A stretch of DNA of 64,000 nucleotides, taken from the NCBI GenBank assembly GCA_021399445.1, contig JAJTUQ010000005.1, forward strand, positions 4,030,001 to 4,094,000, in the 5' to 3' direction. Source of the stretch: Xylogone sp. PMI_703. Taxonomy: Eukaryota > Ascomycota > Leotiomycetes. Below the pieces are notes generated by a model. That model had not been told where the DNA came from and made no database searches. It saw nothing but the letters and a program-made list of their open reading frames with translations. This document shows, in pieces, positions 47,088-59,600 of the stretch. Position 1 is the stretch's first letter, and each line of letters starts with the position of its first letter. The translations under genes and the position numbers were made by a program.

Positions 47088-50000
47088 CTAGGCCCATCGA
47101 GCACCTTCCCGTTCGGCTTCAAGCCTAGCAATTCTAGCCTCTTCGCCTTCATCGGCATCGAGGACACCACTACGTCTGCCTTTCTTGTTACCTCTTCTTG
47201 CATCATCTTCAGCCCAGCTTCTTTTCCTACTAGCTGCACCTGCTGCTAATCCAGCAATACGTTGGGCCTCTTTGAGCAATCGCTCTCGATTCCTTGCTTC
47301 CCGTTCTAGAGTATGTGGGTCTTGCGCCGGCCCTGTTGGAATGCGTACCTTATCGCGGTCTTTCTCTTTCTCCCGATCTCGCTCTCTTTCTTTTTCCCTT
47401 TCCCTGTCTTTATCTTTGTCTCTATCGCGGCGATCCCGTGATGAGCGCTCTGAGTCAGCTTCACGATGTCGACTGGAGCGAGTATCCATCTCATCGCGAT
47501 GATGACGAGACGATCTCTCTTTCACGCCATCCCTCTCTCGCTCTCTATCTCGGCTAGAGCCAGAAACTTGCTCTTTATCTTTCAGCGAACCCTTGCTCCG
47601 ACTGCTTGCTCCTTTGATTTCTAGTCCTTTAGTAATATTCGATGCAATAGAATGCCTTCGAGATTCATCACTAGGCTCTACGGGTTTGTCTGCTGCGGTT
47701 ACATCGTCACCACCATGATCTGGCTCTTCCGATCCTCGGCGGCTGTGATGTCGTCGGCGCTCCCGATCTCTATCTCTGCTCCTTGACCGATCATCATAAC
47801 GTGACCGATGACTGGAACGATGCTTATGAGAGGTTGACCTGTGTTCTTTCTCTCGATCACTGTCCCTCTCACGTTCCCGGTACTTGTCTGTGTCACGATG
47901 GCTTCGACGGCTTGAGCGATGGGCAGGGGATCTGGATCTGGATCTAGATCGTTCATCGTCATCATCTCTTCTTCTTCCAGCATCCCTTTCATCATCACCT
48001 CTGGCGTCTTCATCCCTTGACTCACGTCTATCGTCATCGCTGTTTTCATGTCGACGACGATGTTCTCTCCTGCGCTCTCTCCGTCTTTCACTCTCCTTCT
48101 CATCCTCCGAGATTGATGTGGAACGGTGTCTATGTTTGCGACTATGTCTTTCACTTCTACTGTCATCTCTCCGCTGTTCTCGAGAGTGTGATCTTGACCT
48201 TGACTTATCTCTCTCCTTTACAGCCTCTCGTTCAGGTGATCTGCTTCTATCTTTATCTTCATTCACAGGTTTTGAAGAGGCATTCACAAGGCTGTGAGGT
48301 ACTTGATTGGGTCTTCCGGCAATTGAGAAGCCTCTGCCTCTTAGATTAACCAAACTCGTATTTGGTAGTCCTTCACGCATAGCCTTTGGTCCAGTTGGGG
48401 CATTGATTGGTACGTCAGGTACTTTATGAACATGTGAATGCATTGCTCCAAAGCCACCACCTCTACCACCACGAAAGCCTGGTTGCATAAACCCACCACG
48501 GTGTAAATTATAATTGCCAAATCCATTTGGCCCTGTGGGTGCAAAGGCAATGGGGTGAGAGCTTTCCAGAGTTTGAATTGGCTTGGGGGTGCCGTCATCG
48601 TCGGCTTGACCGTGTCTTTCAGTCGAGACATCATCTTGAGATTCGTCTCGTGACGTGCCCTGTTGCGAAACTTCTGCTTCATTAGATTTTGTGTTGCTAT
48701 CATCTTTTGAGACCTCTTCAGTCTCTGCATCTTCATGGTCCTTTCCTTGTGAGATTGGACGGCGGAGTTGTCGACCAAACTCATCGACATCTGTGGATGC
48801 AGTGTCTACATCAGCTTTAGGGCCTGTTGGAATGGATCCTTGTTCATCAAGATAGCCACTTGGCTGGGCTACACCACTTGACTGGAAATTTTTAGGGGCC
48901 TGCTGGGGATAAAATTCGTGAGAGGCGTATGCGTAACCACCACGGCCTTGCATATAGCCACCTCGTCCCCTACCTCTACCCCTTGATTGGTAACCATAAT
49001 TGCCGTTTTGGTAGTCATTGTACTGATTTGGACGTCCGTGATTACCTTGAGCATATCCCGTAGCATTTTGGGTGAATCCAGGGTTATTTGCGCCAAATTC
49101 ATTTTGATCCATGCCTGCTGCATTTGGATTAAAATTATCTGGTCCGATATTCCATGATTGTAGCGCGTTCCATCCATTATTGAAGCCAGTACCAACTCCG
49201 CCATCGAAACCTGCCATGCCCATTCCCATGTTCATGCCGTTCACACCCATACCAGCCGTACCAAACCCACCATTCATGAACATATTCTGCATTGCCATTG
49301 GATCCATTCCCATGCCGGGCATACCTTCAATATATTAGTAATTTGTACTATACTGAGACGTACTAAAACATACCCATCATTGGAAAGTTCCCAAAAGGAG
49401 TTGGCCCCATACCATTTTGCATGGCCATCATCATTTGCATTTGATTGAAATCTCCGTTAAATCCCATGCCTGAAAAGCCAGAAGCAGCGGCAGGGTCAAA
49501 TCCATATCCACCACTAAACCCTGAACTTTGGGCCGAGCCTTGGGTGGCTACTGCTTCATCATTCCCATCCTTGTTGGAGTCATCAGCTTCCGCCCTCGCA
49601 TCATCCGCAGGAGTGTCATCTCCCGTTTTATTTTCGCCTTCGTCGTTGGAATCTTTGGTAGTAATACCCTGCTTCAAAAATACTTAGCTTATTTCGTCTC
49701 CATAGCTTGAGAAATGGAAGATTACCTCTGAGATTGATTCTTGCATTTCCTCCGTAGATTGTTCATTGTGCGCTGCATCATCCGTTACTGGTTCAGCAGT
49801 TGAAGGGAGGTGTTCATCGCCAAGAGACTGCTCAGTTTTCGCCTCAGGAATGCTCAACATGCGATCTGTAGCCTCGGTTTCTTGGTGTGAAGGCGGCGTG
49901 GCTTCTTCAGTTGGGCCGGTATCAGCTGGGGTATCTGGAGTATTGTGCTTAACATCCTCCTTCTGCCGCTGTGATTCGCGTTTTTTCTCCTCTGTCCGCA

Positions 50001-50365
50001 AGAACACCTTTATCGTAGTTCGTAGAGACTTATGTGGCTTGCAGTCTTCAGCAGCTACAGGCGTATGCTCACAGACAGGACAAGAAGCTGGTAAAGTTGA
50101 CTGACCTATTTGATGATTAGTCAGTTTGTAATATATAGCTATTGCAGTAGCCTTGGTGTCTTACACGTCTCACAAATTGCCTGTTCACAGCAAGGCAATC
50201 TGAAGGCATTCACGGCCAGCTTGCTGCAGATCGCACATCGAAGTTTGATAGGAATTTCATCTTGAGAAAGGGAGCTATTGTCGCGTTAGCCTAAAATCCA
50301 AGTCTAAGCTTCTCCAAAACAAACCTAATCAGCTCGCTCTGAGCTGCTGTGATAGACGTTGCCAT
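47088..50365 (-). CDS. RING finger protein with Gly/Met-rich middle and RS/RE-rich tail
   Basis: Five exons (50365-50325, 50274-50165, 50105-49726, 49668-49374, 49324-47088) give 1,020 residues. A compact RING-type finger spans residues 27-62, ligands C27, C30, C42 or C43, C48, C51, C59 and C62, split by two introns. Next comes a basic helix (PHKSLRTTIKVFLRTEEKKRE), an acidic disordered stretch, a Gly/Asn/Met/Phe-rich region, and from about residue 580 a long Arg-Ser/Arg-Asp/Arg-Glu-rich tail. The RING-plus-RS layout recalls the RBBP6/Mpe1 family of mRNA 3'-end processing factors, but the ubiquitin-like DWNN domain and zinc knuckle of that family are not visible. A role in RNA processing or ubiquitylation in the nucleus is inference. 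The acceptor of intron 3 could be 3 nt away (GAAG or GCAG). Confidence 0.85.
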
Positions 50366-50869
50366 CTTGTAAATACAGCTTTGCTATCTCATCTCATGAA
50401 GCGCAGAAATTCCTTGAATGAGCATCTGAAAGAAATGAAATGCTGCGCGCACCACGGAGCTTAGATCATGTAATGAATATCATTGTTACAGAGTTAAATC
50501 ATTGGCCTCACGTTGTAGCTAGTAATTTCTTGCTCGCTATCTAAGTGATTCTCCTCACAAAAACTTTAGCGTCCCGCGGAGACAACATGCGCACGTGACC
50601 ACATCTGACACATGTCATCGCAGGTAGACAAGGTTGTCGTTAGAGATCATGCATCTCAATCTATCAAATGAATTCAATTCCTTGGATATTTATATAGCTA
50701 TTTTTCAGTACTTCTGGTCCTCGCACCATTAACCAGTTGGCGGAATCAAATATTCTAGAAAATCATTTCCATTTAACACCAATGTTCAAAACAGTCCTTA
50801 ATCTAATCAAAGAATTCCTCCGTTTGCTAGAATACAATGTCGCTGAGAGCCCAATGAACGCCTATTATG
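50366..50869. other. Intergenic, RING/RS gene promoter side
   Basis: This gap of about 500 bp lies between the start of the RING/RS gene and the stop codon of the palmitoyltransferase gene, both on the minus strand. It should hold the promoter of the former and the 3' UTR of the latter. I see no other feature. Confidence 0.55.
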
Positions 50870-52511
50870 TTAATCTACATCATCATCGTTTCCGTCCGCA
50901 CCCCTTAAGTCGCTTTTCTTCCTAGAAAGCGCGTTACCTAACAGTGTATTTGAAGCAATACCAAAAGTTTTGGGCCATCCAGGAGAAGCCTTACGTTCTG
51001 GGATATGCTGCTCTGCCCCTTCCTCACCACTACTAATATCATAGTCATCGTCATCTAGATCATCGTTCCCTGGTCGTAAAGTACTCAAAGAGATGGCACT
51101 AGACTGTCTCACCTCCAGTCCATCAGCGTAAAGGCTCGGATCTCTTCCTAGAATCTTATCTGCTTTCGACATCGATCGACCGCCGTTTGGGTAAGATGTC
51201 ACGTAATGCCTGCCGGCACCATGGGGCGAAGGGAGTCGTGGCGATAGAGGTTCTCCCCATCCAGCGGCTTGTTCGCGTAGTCGTTGTTCTTCACGCTCTT
51301 TGGTAATCTTGGCTCTTGCTTCCAACCACTTTGGACTTGGCTCCCAGGCCCAACCATCTCCAATTGAATTGCAGATTGGAAGAGCCCACAAGGCACGTTT
51401 GGGGCCGAAAAGATTATAGAGATTCCTCCGCCAGCCGAGATCAAAAGCGCTTGGTAATTTTTCCGAATCTTGCTCATCTAGATATTCATCATATCTCTTC
51501 CGTGCTAAATATCTCTCCTGCTCGTCGTAATTTAGGAATTGCCTGGATTCGCCGTGTCTCAAATCGCCATTCTGCGATCTAGCTATACTTCTGGGCTCGT
51601 CTGTATTAAGATTCTGCAGCGGATGCCCATATTCTTGGCCTCTATCCTCTTCGTCCCCTCTGAAACGTGGAATATGCTGGGATCGTGCCGCCTTCCTAAG
51701 AGGCGATAAGTACCTTGTTTTTTCTAGGCATTCAATTGTTGTCTGTCCTCGGCTTGCAAGAAGAATATGCCAGCCTGTAAATCCTGCCAAAACAAGCCCA
51801 ATAATACCGGATATGACAGTGAGCATCACATAATTGATCGGCATCAGAGATTCCGAGTATTGTCCGTCATTTAATATTTCTTGCCATACCCAGCCCACGG
51901 ACACAGCAAAGCATACAAAACAGAATAGCGTTGTGTATATCAAAAACAGCAGAAATGGCTTATAGTTTCGCAGTCCGACACATGTGGCCAACCACGGGCA
52001 GTGATGATCCATCTTCAACACGCAAGTTCTACAGGTGGAACAGTGATGCGCGCGATCCGGTTTTCGAGCTTCACACTTCTTGCAGTACCGCAATTCCCCA
52101 TTTGCTTTGACGGTAAAATTTGTTACTGATGTTGGCGCATTGGTCGGTAAGGCACTGTAACCATTGCTCGTACTTGTGGTGGTTCCGGGACTTGTGAACA
52201 CTGCAGTCGTGTAGGACCAGTTGAGAAGTATATAAAGTAATATGCCGAGATAAGACGATCCACTACCTGCGAGATGATATTTAGCAGTAGATATATTAAA
52301 CGCCAAGGACTAACTGACCTATCCAACGACTTTGCGATGGCAGAAAACCGATGGTAGATTCTACCCATACAGCCCAAGTTGTGATACTATACACGAAGGC
52401 GAGGGGAAAGTATTTCACCCCCAGACAACAGTATCGTTCAATTCTTCTAGCGAACCGTCGAGACATCCTTGATGGGGAGGGTGAAGTACTACCTGATCTA
52501 AATGTATCCAT
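50870..52511 (-). CDS. pfa3: DHHC palmitoyltransferase, Pfa3 type
   Basis: This is a membrane S-acyltransferase that palmitoylates cysteines; Pfa3 acts at the vacuole on the fusion factor Vac8 in yeast. Exons 52511-52319 and 52266-50870 give 529 residues. Two N-terminal membrane segments (SITTWAVWV region and LGILLYILLNW) precede the cysteine-rich domain starting YCKKCEARKPDRAHHCS, with the catalytic DHHC at residues 151-154. Two more membrane helices follow (LLFLIYTTLFCFVCFAVSV; VMLTVISGIIGLVLAGF), then the TTIECLEKTR stretch that corresponds to the TTxE motif. The C-terminal tail of about 270 residues is hydrophilic with an acidic patch. An in-frame ATG seven codons upstream (52,532) is an alternative start; I prefer 52,511 because its +4 G makes a better context. 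Confidence 0.9.
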
Positions 52512-53346
52512 TACATGATGCGGCCATATCATAAAAACGCATACATGTTGTAAAAGGAGTGTTCTCGTAATACAGTTTAGACGTGTAGGAACTCGGAGGT
52601 CGGCAGCAGTTGAGGCTGAGCACGGGGCACTCGGTTTCTGATCATGCTGCCTGTGCCTGTAAGCTACGTGGACTAGATGACAAATTTAGGGGGTCAGGAA
52701 CAGTTTTCTTACTCAGGCAGGTGACAACGTTCAGCAAAGTAAATAGAAGGTGCGAAATTCTCACTTATCATGAAAATCCATCTGTCTCATTGTTGTTGTA
52801 AAGATAAAGGCGCGTATTTGTGGTTAACGATTTAGCAAATTGCGCATTGGGCACCTCAAAGGTCTAGTCTTTTCATATCAATCTGCCAGATCTTACATGA
52901 TATTCTCCTGCCTGAGAATCAAACGAGAAATACATTTCTGCTGTTAGCAAACGGCAAGTCCAGGGGGAGGGTGTCAGATTGAGGATGTTGGTTTTTATAC
53001 TACCTAGAACCCTCAAGTGATTTTGGGCTGTCTATCGTAAGAGTCGTCTCTTCCAGTGGTCTTACTAGCTGGTTAGTTACTTGCTTTATTCTATCTGGAG
53101 TAAATAAGTTCTATAATAATAGGGCCTGCATTTAGTAAGCCTGAAATTCAGTTCTGAAAGATTTGTTGTTTTCGAATGTGGTTTGTTTATTCACTCGTGC
53201 GTAACTCATGTTATGTACCCAAAGGGTAGCCTAGTTCATATTCACTTTACTTCTACAATCCCCTAGTTAAGTACTCTTATTTCCCAAGTCAACCTATCAC
53301 TTCCTCATTTCCTCTTCTTGCTACCACTACTACCAACACAGCAAAC
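52512..53346. promoter_or_regulatory. Divergent intergenic region (pfa3 / five-finger C2H2 gene)
   Basis: About 835 bp separates two divergent genes and should contain both promoters. It is AT-rich from 52,800. A pyrimidine-rich stretch at about 53,290-53,340 lies directly before the C2H2 start, a usual feature of fungal leaders. No other element is recognisable. Confidence 0.5.
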
Positions 53347-54729
53347 ATGCCGGACCCAGAATACTGCAGAATTTGTGATTCCAGCTTCGACAGCTGGGAG
53401 GCGTTTCACGCTCACAAGTTGCAGAGTCGGTACCATATCTGCTGCTCAGTCTGTGGGCAGGATTTCAACACAGCTGGAGGCCTCAAGCGTCACCGTGATC
53501 TGGTATGACCATCTTTTAAATACCACACTACATCTATATAGCTTAGCTAACATCCTCATCAGATGCACTCCCATGAACAGAATCTCAGGTGTCGTCTTTG
53601 TCATAAATCATTCATCAGGCTTGGTGGTTTCATTTGTCACATCGAACTAAATCAATGCACTGGACTGGACCCTGCAATACTCAAAAAGTCGAAAAGTGAG
53701 ATCGAGCATGGACGAGGGTCAAGTGCCAATGCTTTGCCTCCTGCTAGAGAAACTGCTGTCCCGAACTCTCGAATTAAGCAAGGAAGTCAACCCCAACTAA
53801 TTCCCGGCCTTGATGCTACAGTACCAGAAACCACCAATTCTCAACAAACTAATGGACGATCTGCGCCCCTTGAAGAGGATCTAATGAGTTTTGATGCTTC
53901 CCCACACCGGCTCAATTCTCCTTGGAACCGGGACGGCCTTCTCCCCGTTTCTGGACCTTCAATGTTATCGGTTCCATCTAAGAATGGCAGTCAAGTAGTC
54001 AATATTATGGATCAGCCTATTGCCTATAATTTTGAAAAGGCTCTAATACCTGCCGATACGACCAAAACCTTCTTACCTGTACCAGTATCTTCCCTGAGGG
54101 ACAATACCATTGCAAAGGTCAATCAGAAACCACTGTTCCCAGATACTCCACCAGCAGAGACAATTTCGGCAACATTAGCTAGCGCTCTTACTCTTACTCC
54201 GGTTGAGATGGTTTCTGTTCAACAATATAATCCGGACGCCCCCGGCTTCGATGCCTATCAATATTACAATAAATTCAGTGAGAAGTTCAAATGCCCATAC
54301 CCAGCATGCCCGTAAGTTATGTGGTGATATCAAATAGAGCAAACCTTGCTTACTATGTTCTCCAGAAAGGTTATTGCAACCAAGAGTGCATTTATTCAGC
54401 ACCTTAAGTCTGCCGCTCATTTGAACGAAAAGCTGAGATGTCCTAACTGTCTTGACTACTTTGCATCATCCACCGCATTAACCCAACATTGCGAGAGTCA
54501 GGGGGTGCGGTGCCGAATCAGGGAAGCTGGAAATTATAACAGTACGGTCGATGAGATCACAATCGGGATGGGCAAGGTTGCCGGTTTGCACGTAGATAAC
54601 ACTATTAAATATGCTATCAACGATGCTGCCTTCAAGCCTAAAGCCATTGTTGATGCAAATAAGGCTGCAAATGAAGCTCGAGAGGCTGTATTTAACGACT
54701 ACTGGAAGCAGCACAAACCGAATTGGTAG
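53347..54729 (+). CDS. C2H2 zinc finger protein with five fingers
   Basis: This is a probable DNA- or RNA-binding regulator of 422 residues from exons 53347-53502, 53563-54311 and 54366-54729. Three fingers lie at the N-terminus: C7/C10/H23/H30, C33/C36/H49/H54 and the C2HC finger C62/C65/H78/C84. A disordered Ser/Pro/Thr-rich middle of about 200 residues follows. Two fingers lie at the C-terminus: C296/C301/H314/H320 and the C2HC finger C327/C330/H343/C351. Both introns cut through a finger (the second and the fourth), and splicing restores the spacing, which strongly supports the model. The protein ends with a helical, charged tail finishing DYWKQHKPNW. Target and role are unknown. The start at 53,347 follows a pyrimidine-rich leader. 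Confidence 0.85.
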
Positions 54730-55266
54730 ACAGCTGCGAAGTTAGGTTGTTGGATCACGGGTAATCTTTTGATCTACCAACGAAGGTATTCGCAAAACTT
54801 CTTCATACTTCTCTTATTGTTAAGCAGCTGGGTGGGAGATGGAAGCAAACTAATGCAATCATAATTCCTGGTATTACTCGGTATTGCAGATTTCCTTGCT
54901 CCCTTTTCTCTCTTTTTCAGGCACTTCGATAGGAATATCCAATTGAGACCAAACAAATTTGATTATTCTTACTTAGCTTGCTGTATCTATCATAGCAGAT
55001 CTGCGTTGTGGTCCACTATGCGTCTGTTCTAAAACTCTCTCTATTTCGATGGCTTTGACCTGTTAATTAGGTGGGTAGATCAATTATTTGTATCAGTATA
55101 AGGGAGAAGACGTCTTAATTAGCCTACATTGAGACAATCTCAACTGAATAATTCGGATTACACTTGGTCTCATCTCTAACATGCTTAATAGCTGCGTACC
55201 CGGATTCTCGAGACAATAACAATGGTTGAATAGGGGATGATGGAGGTGACTTAGAGCTATGAAACA
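54730..55266. other. Convergent intergenic region (C2H2 gene / ureD)
   Basis: This AT-rich gap of about 540 bp lies between two 3' ends. It contains only short frames without resemblance to known proteins. Confidence 0.6.
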
Positions 55267-56256
55267 TCATCGGATACACATGGTCGAATCCTCTCCAAAC
55301 TCTCTTGCAATAGTTCCCTCCTCTTTAATCATCTCTCTGAGCCATATACGTGCACCTTCTACTGTTTTGGCTCCAAACTTTACCACTATACAACCGCGAA
55401 CTTGTGCGACAGACCATAACAAATGATCCTCTTTTTCTTGTTTTAGGCGTGTGGCTCTCCATAGGTCTTGGCGTGGTAGCTCTTTATCATCCTCTGCTTT
55501 GATCTTCTCATGAGACCTAAAATCGCGGGCACCAATCCTAGGTAACTTGGAAAATTCTGCAAGGAAGAACTGTGCGAGTGAACTCATAAGTGGCCCTCTG
55601 AGTATTAGAGTACCAAATATGAAGAGCCCTTGCATCTTATTTTTGAGATCGCCTCCCTTTATACTAGTAGAGCTGCCCCTTAGCAAGACATTGTCTCTCA
55701 AGAGAAGCCTTGGTGGACTTTCTGGATTTGTTTCTGCCCACACTTCATTTCGTCCAGTCCACTCCCAGAAGTCCCAGTATTCTCCTCTTGCAGTTCGCCC
55801 TGCTGAAACCCAATCAAGTAGGCACAGTGAGGCGTCATTACACAGAACAAAAATTTGAGATTGGCTATAGACACTCTCGGCAAATGGCTGAACAGGATCT
55901 GGGAGTAAACACACAGCTGCTCCAGGGTCAATGTGCACTTTAAGCTGCTGTGTAGTAACCACATCACTTGAAGGAGATTTGAAAATCTTTGTATGCCCTT
56001 GAGTAACTATGCTCAATTTTGATTTGCCTTTGACATCTATTGTCAGATGAACTTGGTCACCACCTACAAGCCCACCACCATAAGTCAAGAGGAAAACAAG
56101 GACACTCTTCTGAAAAACTGAGGGTGATGGAGAGATAAGCTTCAATGGATACTGGAAAGCCATCAATGACAGAGCAGATATGCCATGAGGTAATAAGTGA
56201 ACCCGGAGATGGCCTTCGCCTGGGCTTGAAGACGAAGGTGGGAAGGGTGAGGTCAT
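55267..56256 (-). CDS. ureD: Urease accessory protein UreD
   Basis: UreD helps to assemble the nickel centre of urease together with UreF and UreG, allowing the fungus to use urea as a nitrogen source. The single-exon frame gives 329 residues starting MTSPFPPSSSSPGEGHLRV. Family features visible are the QYPLKLISP strand, FLLTYGGGLVGGDQVHLTIDV, QGHTKIFKS, the PDPVQPFAES motif and the DWVSAGRTARGEYWDF motif. An ATG six codons upstream (56,274) is in frame; I chose the later start because the shorter N-terminus matches the family pattern I know. UreF, UreG and urease are not in this window. It is head to head with scc3, with 383 bp between. Confidence 0.93.
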   Translation of the reverse strand: MTSPFPPSSSSPGEGHLRVHLLPHGISALSLMAFQYPLKLISPSPSVFQKSVLVFLLTYGGGLVGGDQVHLTIDVKGKSKLSIVTQGHTKIFKSPSSDVVTTQQLKVHIDPGAAVCLLPDPVQPFAESVYSQSQIFVLCNDASLCLLDWVSAGRTARGEYWDFWEWTGRNEVWAETNPESPPRLLLRDNVLLRGSSTSIKGGDLKNKMQGLFIFGTLILRGPLMSSLAQFFLAEFSKLPRIGARDFRSHEKIKAEDDKELPRQDLWRATRLKQEKEDHLLWSVAQVRGCIVVKFGAKTVEGARIWLREMIKEEGTIAREFGEDSTMCIR

Positions 56257-56639
56257 TATGATAGGGCCTAGCACATCCTTAAAATAAACCGCTCCCGAAT
56301 TTAAGAGGCTGCCCGATGCTATCTAGCAGATTCTAGGAGAACATCTCTAAAAAGAAATAAGCTCAAATCTCGATTCTGGACATCCCTTGTGCAGATTGTG
56401 AAATCGGAGTGATAAAAGGGTCCAAGCTCCTGATAACAGGGGAGATTCAACCGTTTTGCCGTTCCACCTTCGCACGACTAGCACCGAGTCTAATCCTGTT
56501 TAGGCGGCCAACGCGGTCACCCTCACTTCGCGCTCCATAATCTGGAGAATATTCCACCTCGCGACGCGCCTCAAACCCTCTCTCAGTTAGAAATACTCGA
56601 ATTTCGGTCGCATTTCATATACTCGTCGCCAATCGCCAA
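56257..56639. promoter_or_regulatory. Divergent promoter region (ureD / scc3)
   Basis: This short 383 bp gap between two divergent start codons must hold both promoters unless the leaders overlap. The middle part (about 56,450-56,560) is richer in GC and CpG than its flanks. No specific binding site is identified. Confidence 0.5.
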
Positions 56640-59600
56640 ATGCCACTGATGGAGATGTCTGAAGACGATGCTAGGAGTTCCCCAGCAACCGCAGTTGGGC
56701 GCCGCAAGTCTGGACGCGTTGTTAAGGCGCCCGAGAAATTTATACCTCAAGTGTCATCTTCACAACGTGGAAATACGAAAAGAAAGCGAGGAGATGAGGA
56801 TGTAACGGACGATGAATCAAACCCAGAAGAGGAAGACGAGGACGAGGAAATGGATAGTGATGGCGCCGAAGATGAGGATGCTGCAGAGGAGGAACTGAGA
56901 GAGAAAAGGAAAAGGACAAAGGCGGCACCAAAACCACGAGCGGCAAAAAAGCCAAAAGTCAATGGCACACAGACATCAACAGTTAAACTACCAAGTAGAA
57001 CAAAAGCGCCCAAGAGGGTAGCTCTTGTGGGGAGACAAGCAAGCCCCCTATATAGTAAGTCCTATGTCTTCTAGCTAACGATTTCTGAAGCTAACCTGAG
57101 GTAGCTGAGGTTTTCGGAACTGTAAGATATTCCGATGACATCGCTGCTCCCTGGCTTGAGAGATATAATAGCAATAATACTGCTGGAATGACTGAGTTGG
57201 TAAATTTTGTGTTCCAATGCGCCGGCTGTGACCTCGAAGTTACCGAAGATGATATCAATGACCCAGATAACGTTGAGGGTAGGGTTGGGGATTTACAACA
57301 ACAGTTCCAGGCGGTGAGTTGCTATTTCTAAACGTAAGATCAGAATTTCTGATACGTATATCTAGCAAAATATCACGGATTATCCTCTCATATCCAAATC
57401 CAAGGCGACCCACGACTTCAGGGTCTCGCTGGTCAATTTCTTCAAGTCATTAATTAAGTCAATCCATGCGTCAGGGTTGCTGTATGATGATATTGCACTC
57501 ATCGAAACACTCCATTTATGGATTGCGACCATGTCTTCTTCGACGCTTCGACCTTTCCGACACACAGCCACCGCCATTGCCTTAGCGATGACCAGTGCGA
57601 TGTGTGATGTTGCTAAATCTCAAGCAGAAGAAACGGCGAACACGTCACTGATGCTCGAGGCGGAAAAGAAGAAGAAAGGTTCGAACAAGGCTCGATTAGC
57701 AGATTTCCAGAAGAAGGTGGCGGGCGGGGACAAAAGAAAAGAACAGCTTGAAAACATTATCAAAGACTTTTATGATACTGTTTTCGTCCATCGATATCGA
57801 GATGTCGACCCGAAGATTCGAACAGAATGCGTGGAAGCTCTGGGACAGTGGATCACCACATTACCTATCCTCTTTTTTGACGGACAGTACCTTCGGTATT
57901 TAGGATGGATGCTATCAGATATTAATGCATCTACTCGGCACGAAGTTATTAAGCAACTAGAAAGGATCCTCAAGACCAATAACACGGGAGGAATGCGCCA
58001 TTTCATTGAAAGATTCCGTCCTAGAATTATAGAGATTGCGGCTCAGGATTCTGAAGCGAGTATTCGATCTTCTGCGGTAGACCTTGTTGTTCTCATGCGG
58101 GAGTGCGAATTCTTAGAGCCAGAAGACATTGACAAAATTGGAAAACTGATTTTCGATTCCGAGCCGAGGGTTCGGAGAGCAGTGGTAGGGTTCTTCGTAA
58201 ACAATATTCAAGATCTATACGAAGCGAAGATTGAAGAGCTAGGCGGTGAAGAAACCGTAGAAGAGGCCTTTGGTACGGATGGGGAGGATTATGACAGTCC
58301 TCATGTAGAATGGATTAAATACAAATGTCTAGCAGAAACGTTACTCAGCTACGACGCCGAAGACGAAGAAAGTGAGGACGCGACCATTGACACTAATACG
58401 TTGCTTCCAGGAGCACCTACAGAGTCGAGGCTCACTCTCGCTGCTCAGGTTCTCTATCGCGAGTTACCAGAGATTAGGACGTGGGAAATATTAGCAGGTT
58501 ATCTGTTATTCGACCATTCATCGAAACCATCCAAGTCAAAAAATAGCCAGACGGAGCGAGCATTGAGAGAAGCCTACAAGCCGGCTGAGGGGGAAGAATC
58601 AATCCTTCTCGAAGTGCTCACTGCAGTTGTCAAAATTATATTAACCCAAACAGACGATTCGGATAGGAGTAAGAAGAAGTCATCGAAAGCAGATACCCTT
58701 GAGACAAAAGAAAGCACTACAAGGCACCTGGTCACCACAATTCCTAAACTCCTGAGTAGATTTGGCGCAGACTCAAAAACTGCCACTATTGTCCTACGAC
58801 TTGAGCATGCTCTAAATCTGGGCGTGTTCCAAGAATTACGGCAAGATGCTACGGCTTATGCAAGACTTCTTGATCAGATCGGCACACAATTCAATGGACA
58901 CGCTGATAGAAGGGTGCTGAACGAGGCCAGTGCCGCATTGCTGCATGCTAGAAGCTATGAAGAATTGGAAGAGATCACTGAGAATAAGATGCAATCTCTA
59001 TGGGAAGACAATATTAGCATGCTTCGCAAAGCTAGCAAGGCGGGGAAGATTGGCTTCCGTGGAACTTTGAAGTCCTCAGTTCTTACCGAGTTATCAAATA
59101 CACTCGCCAGGATAGATAAACTTGCTAGCATATCAAGTTGTATCGACATCCTAGAAGCCGGGTCTGGTACCGTCGATCCGCCTCCTATAGATATCATTCT
59201 TGATATAGTAGCCAGAGGCCTCCTGGAAGAGGCCAATCCAGAAATGGACGAACTGGAAGATGACGTAGTCCTATCCGCAATTCGGTCTGGCATGTTTTAT
59301 TTCATGTGGAAAGTGAGAGCACTTAGCGATGTGATTACGGCTAGTGGGGATATCTCTGATCATGATTTTGAGAAGCTCAGAGAACGGCAGAATCTCTTTG
59401 CTACGAATCTAGTATCTACGCTCAGTTCCCGAGGGACTTTGGATCCAGTACGCATGCTCGCAACCGGCACACTCTTGGATCTACACACTTTATTCGCAAC
59501 ACTGCGCCCGTCAATTAGCACGGATGAGAAATATAGCCATCTTAAACCTCTGGTCCGAGAAATAACTTCCGCAGAGCAAGCAGAACTTACCTCGATCTTC

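Noticed and set aside
47185..48349. Several Ser/Leu/Arg-rich plus-strand open frames
   Set aside because: They are the complement of the RS/RE-repeat exon on the minus strand and mirror its low complexity.
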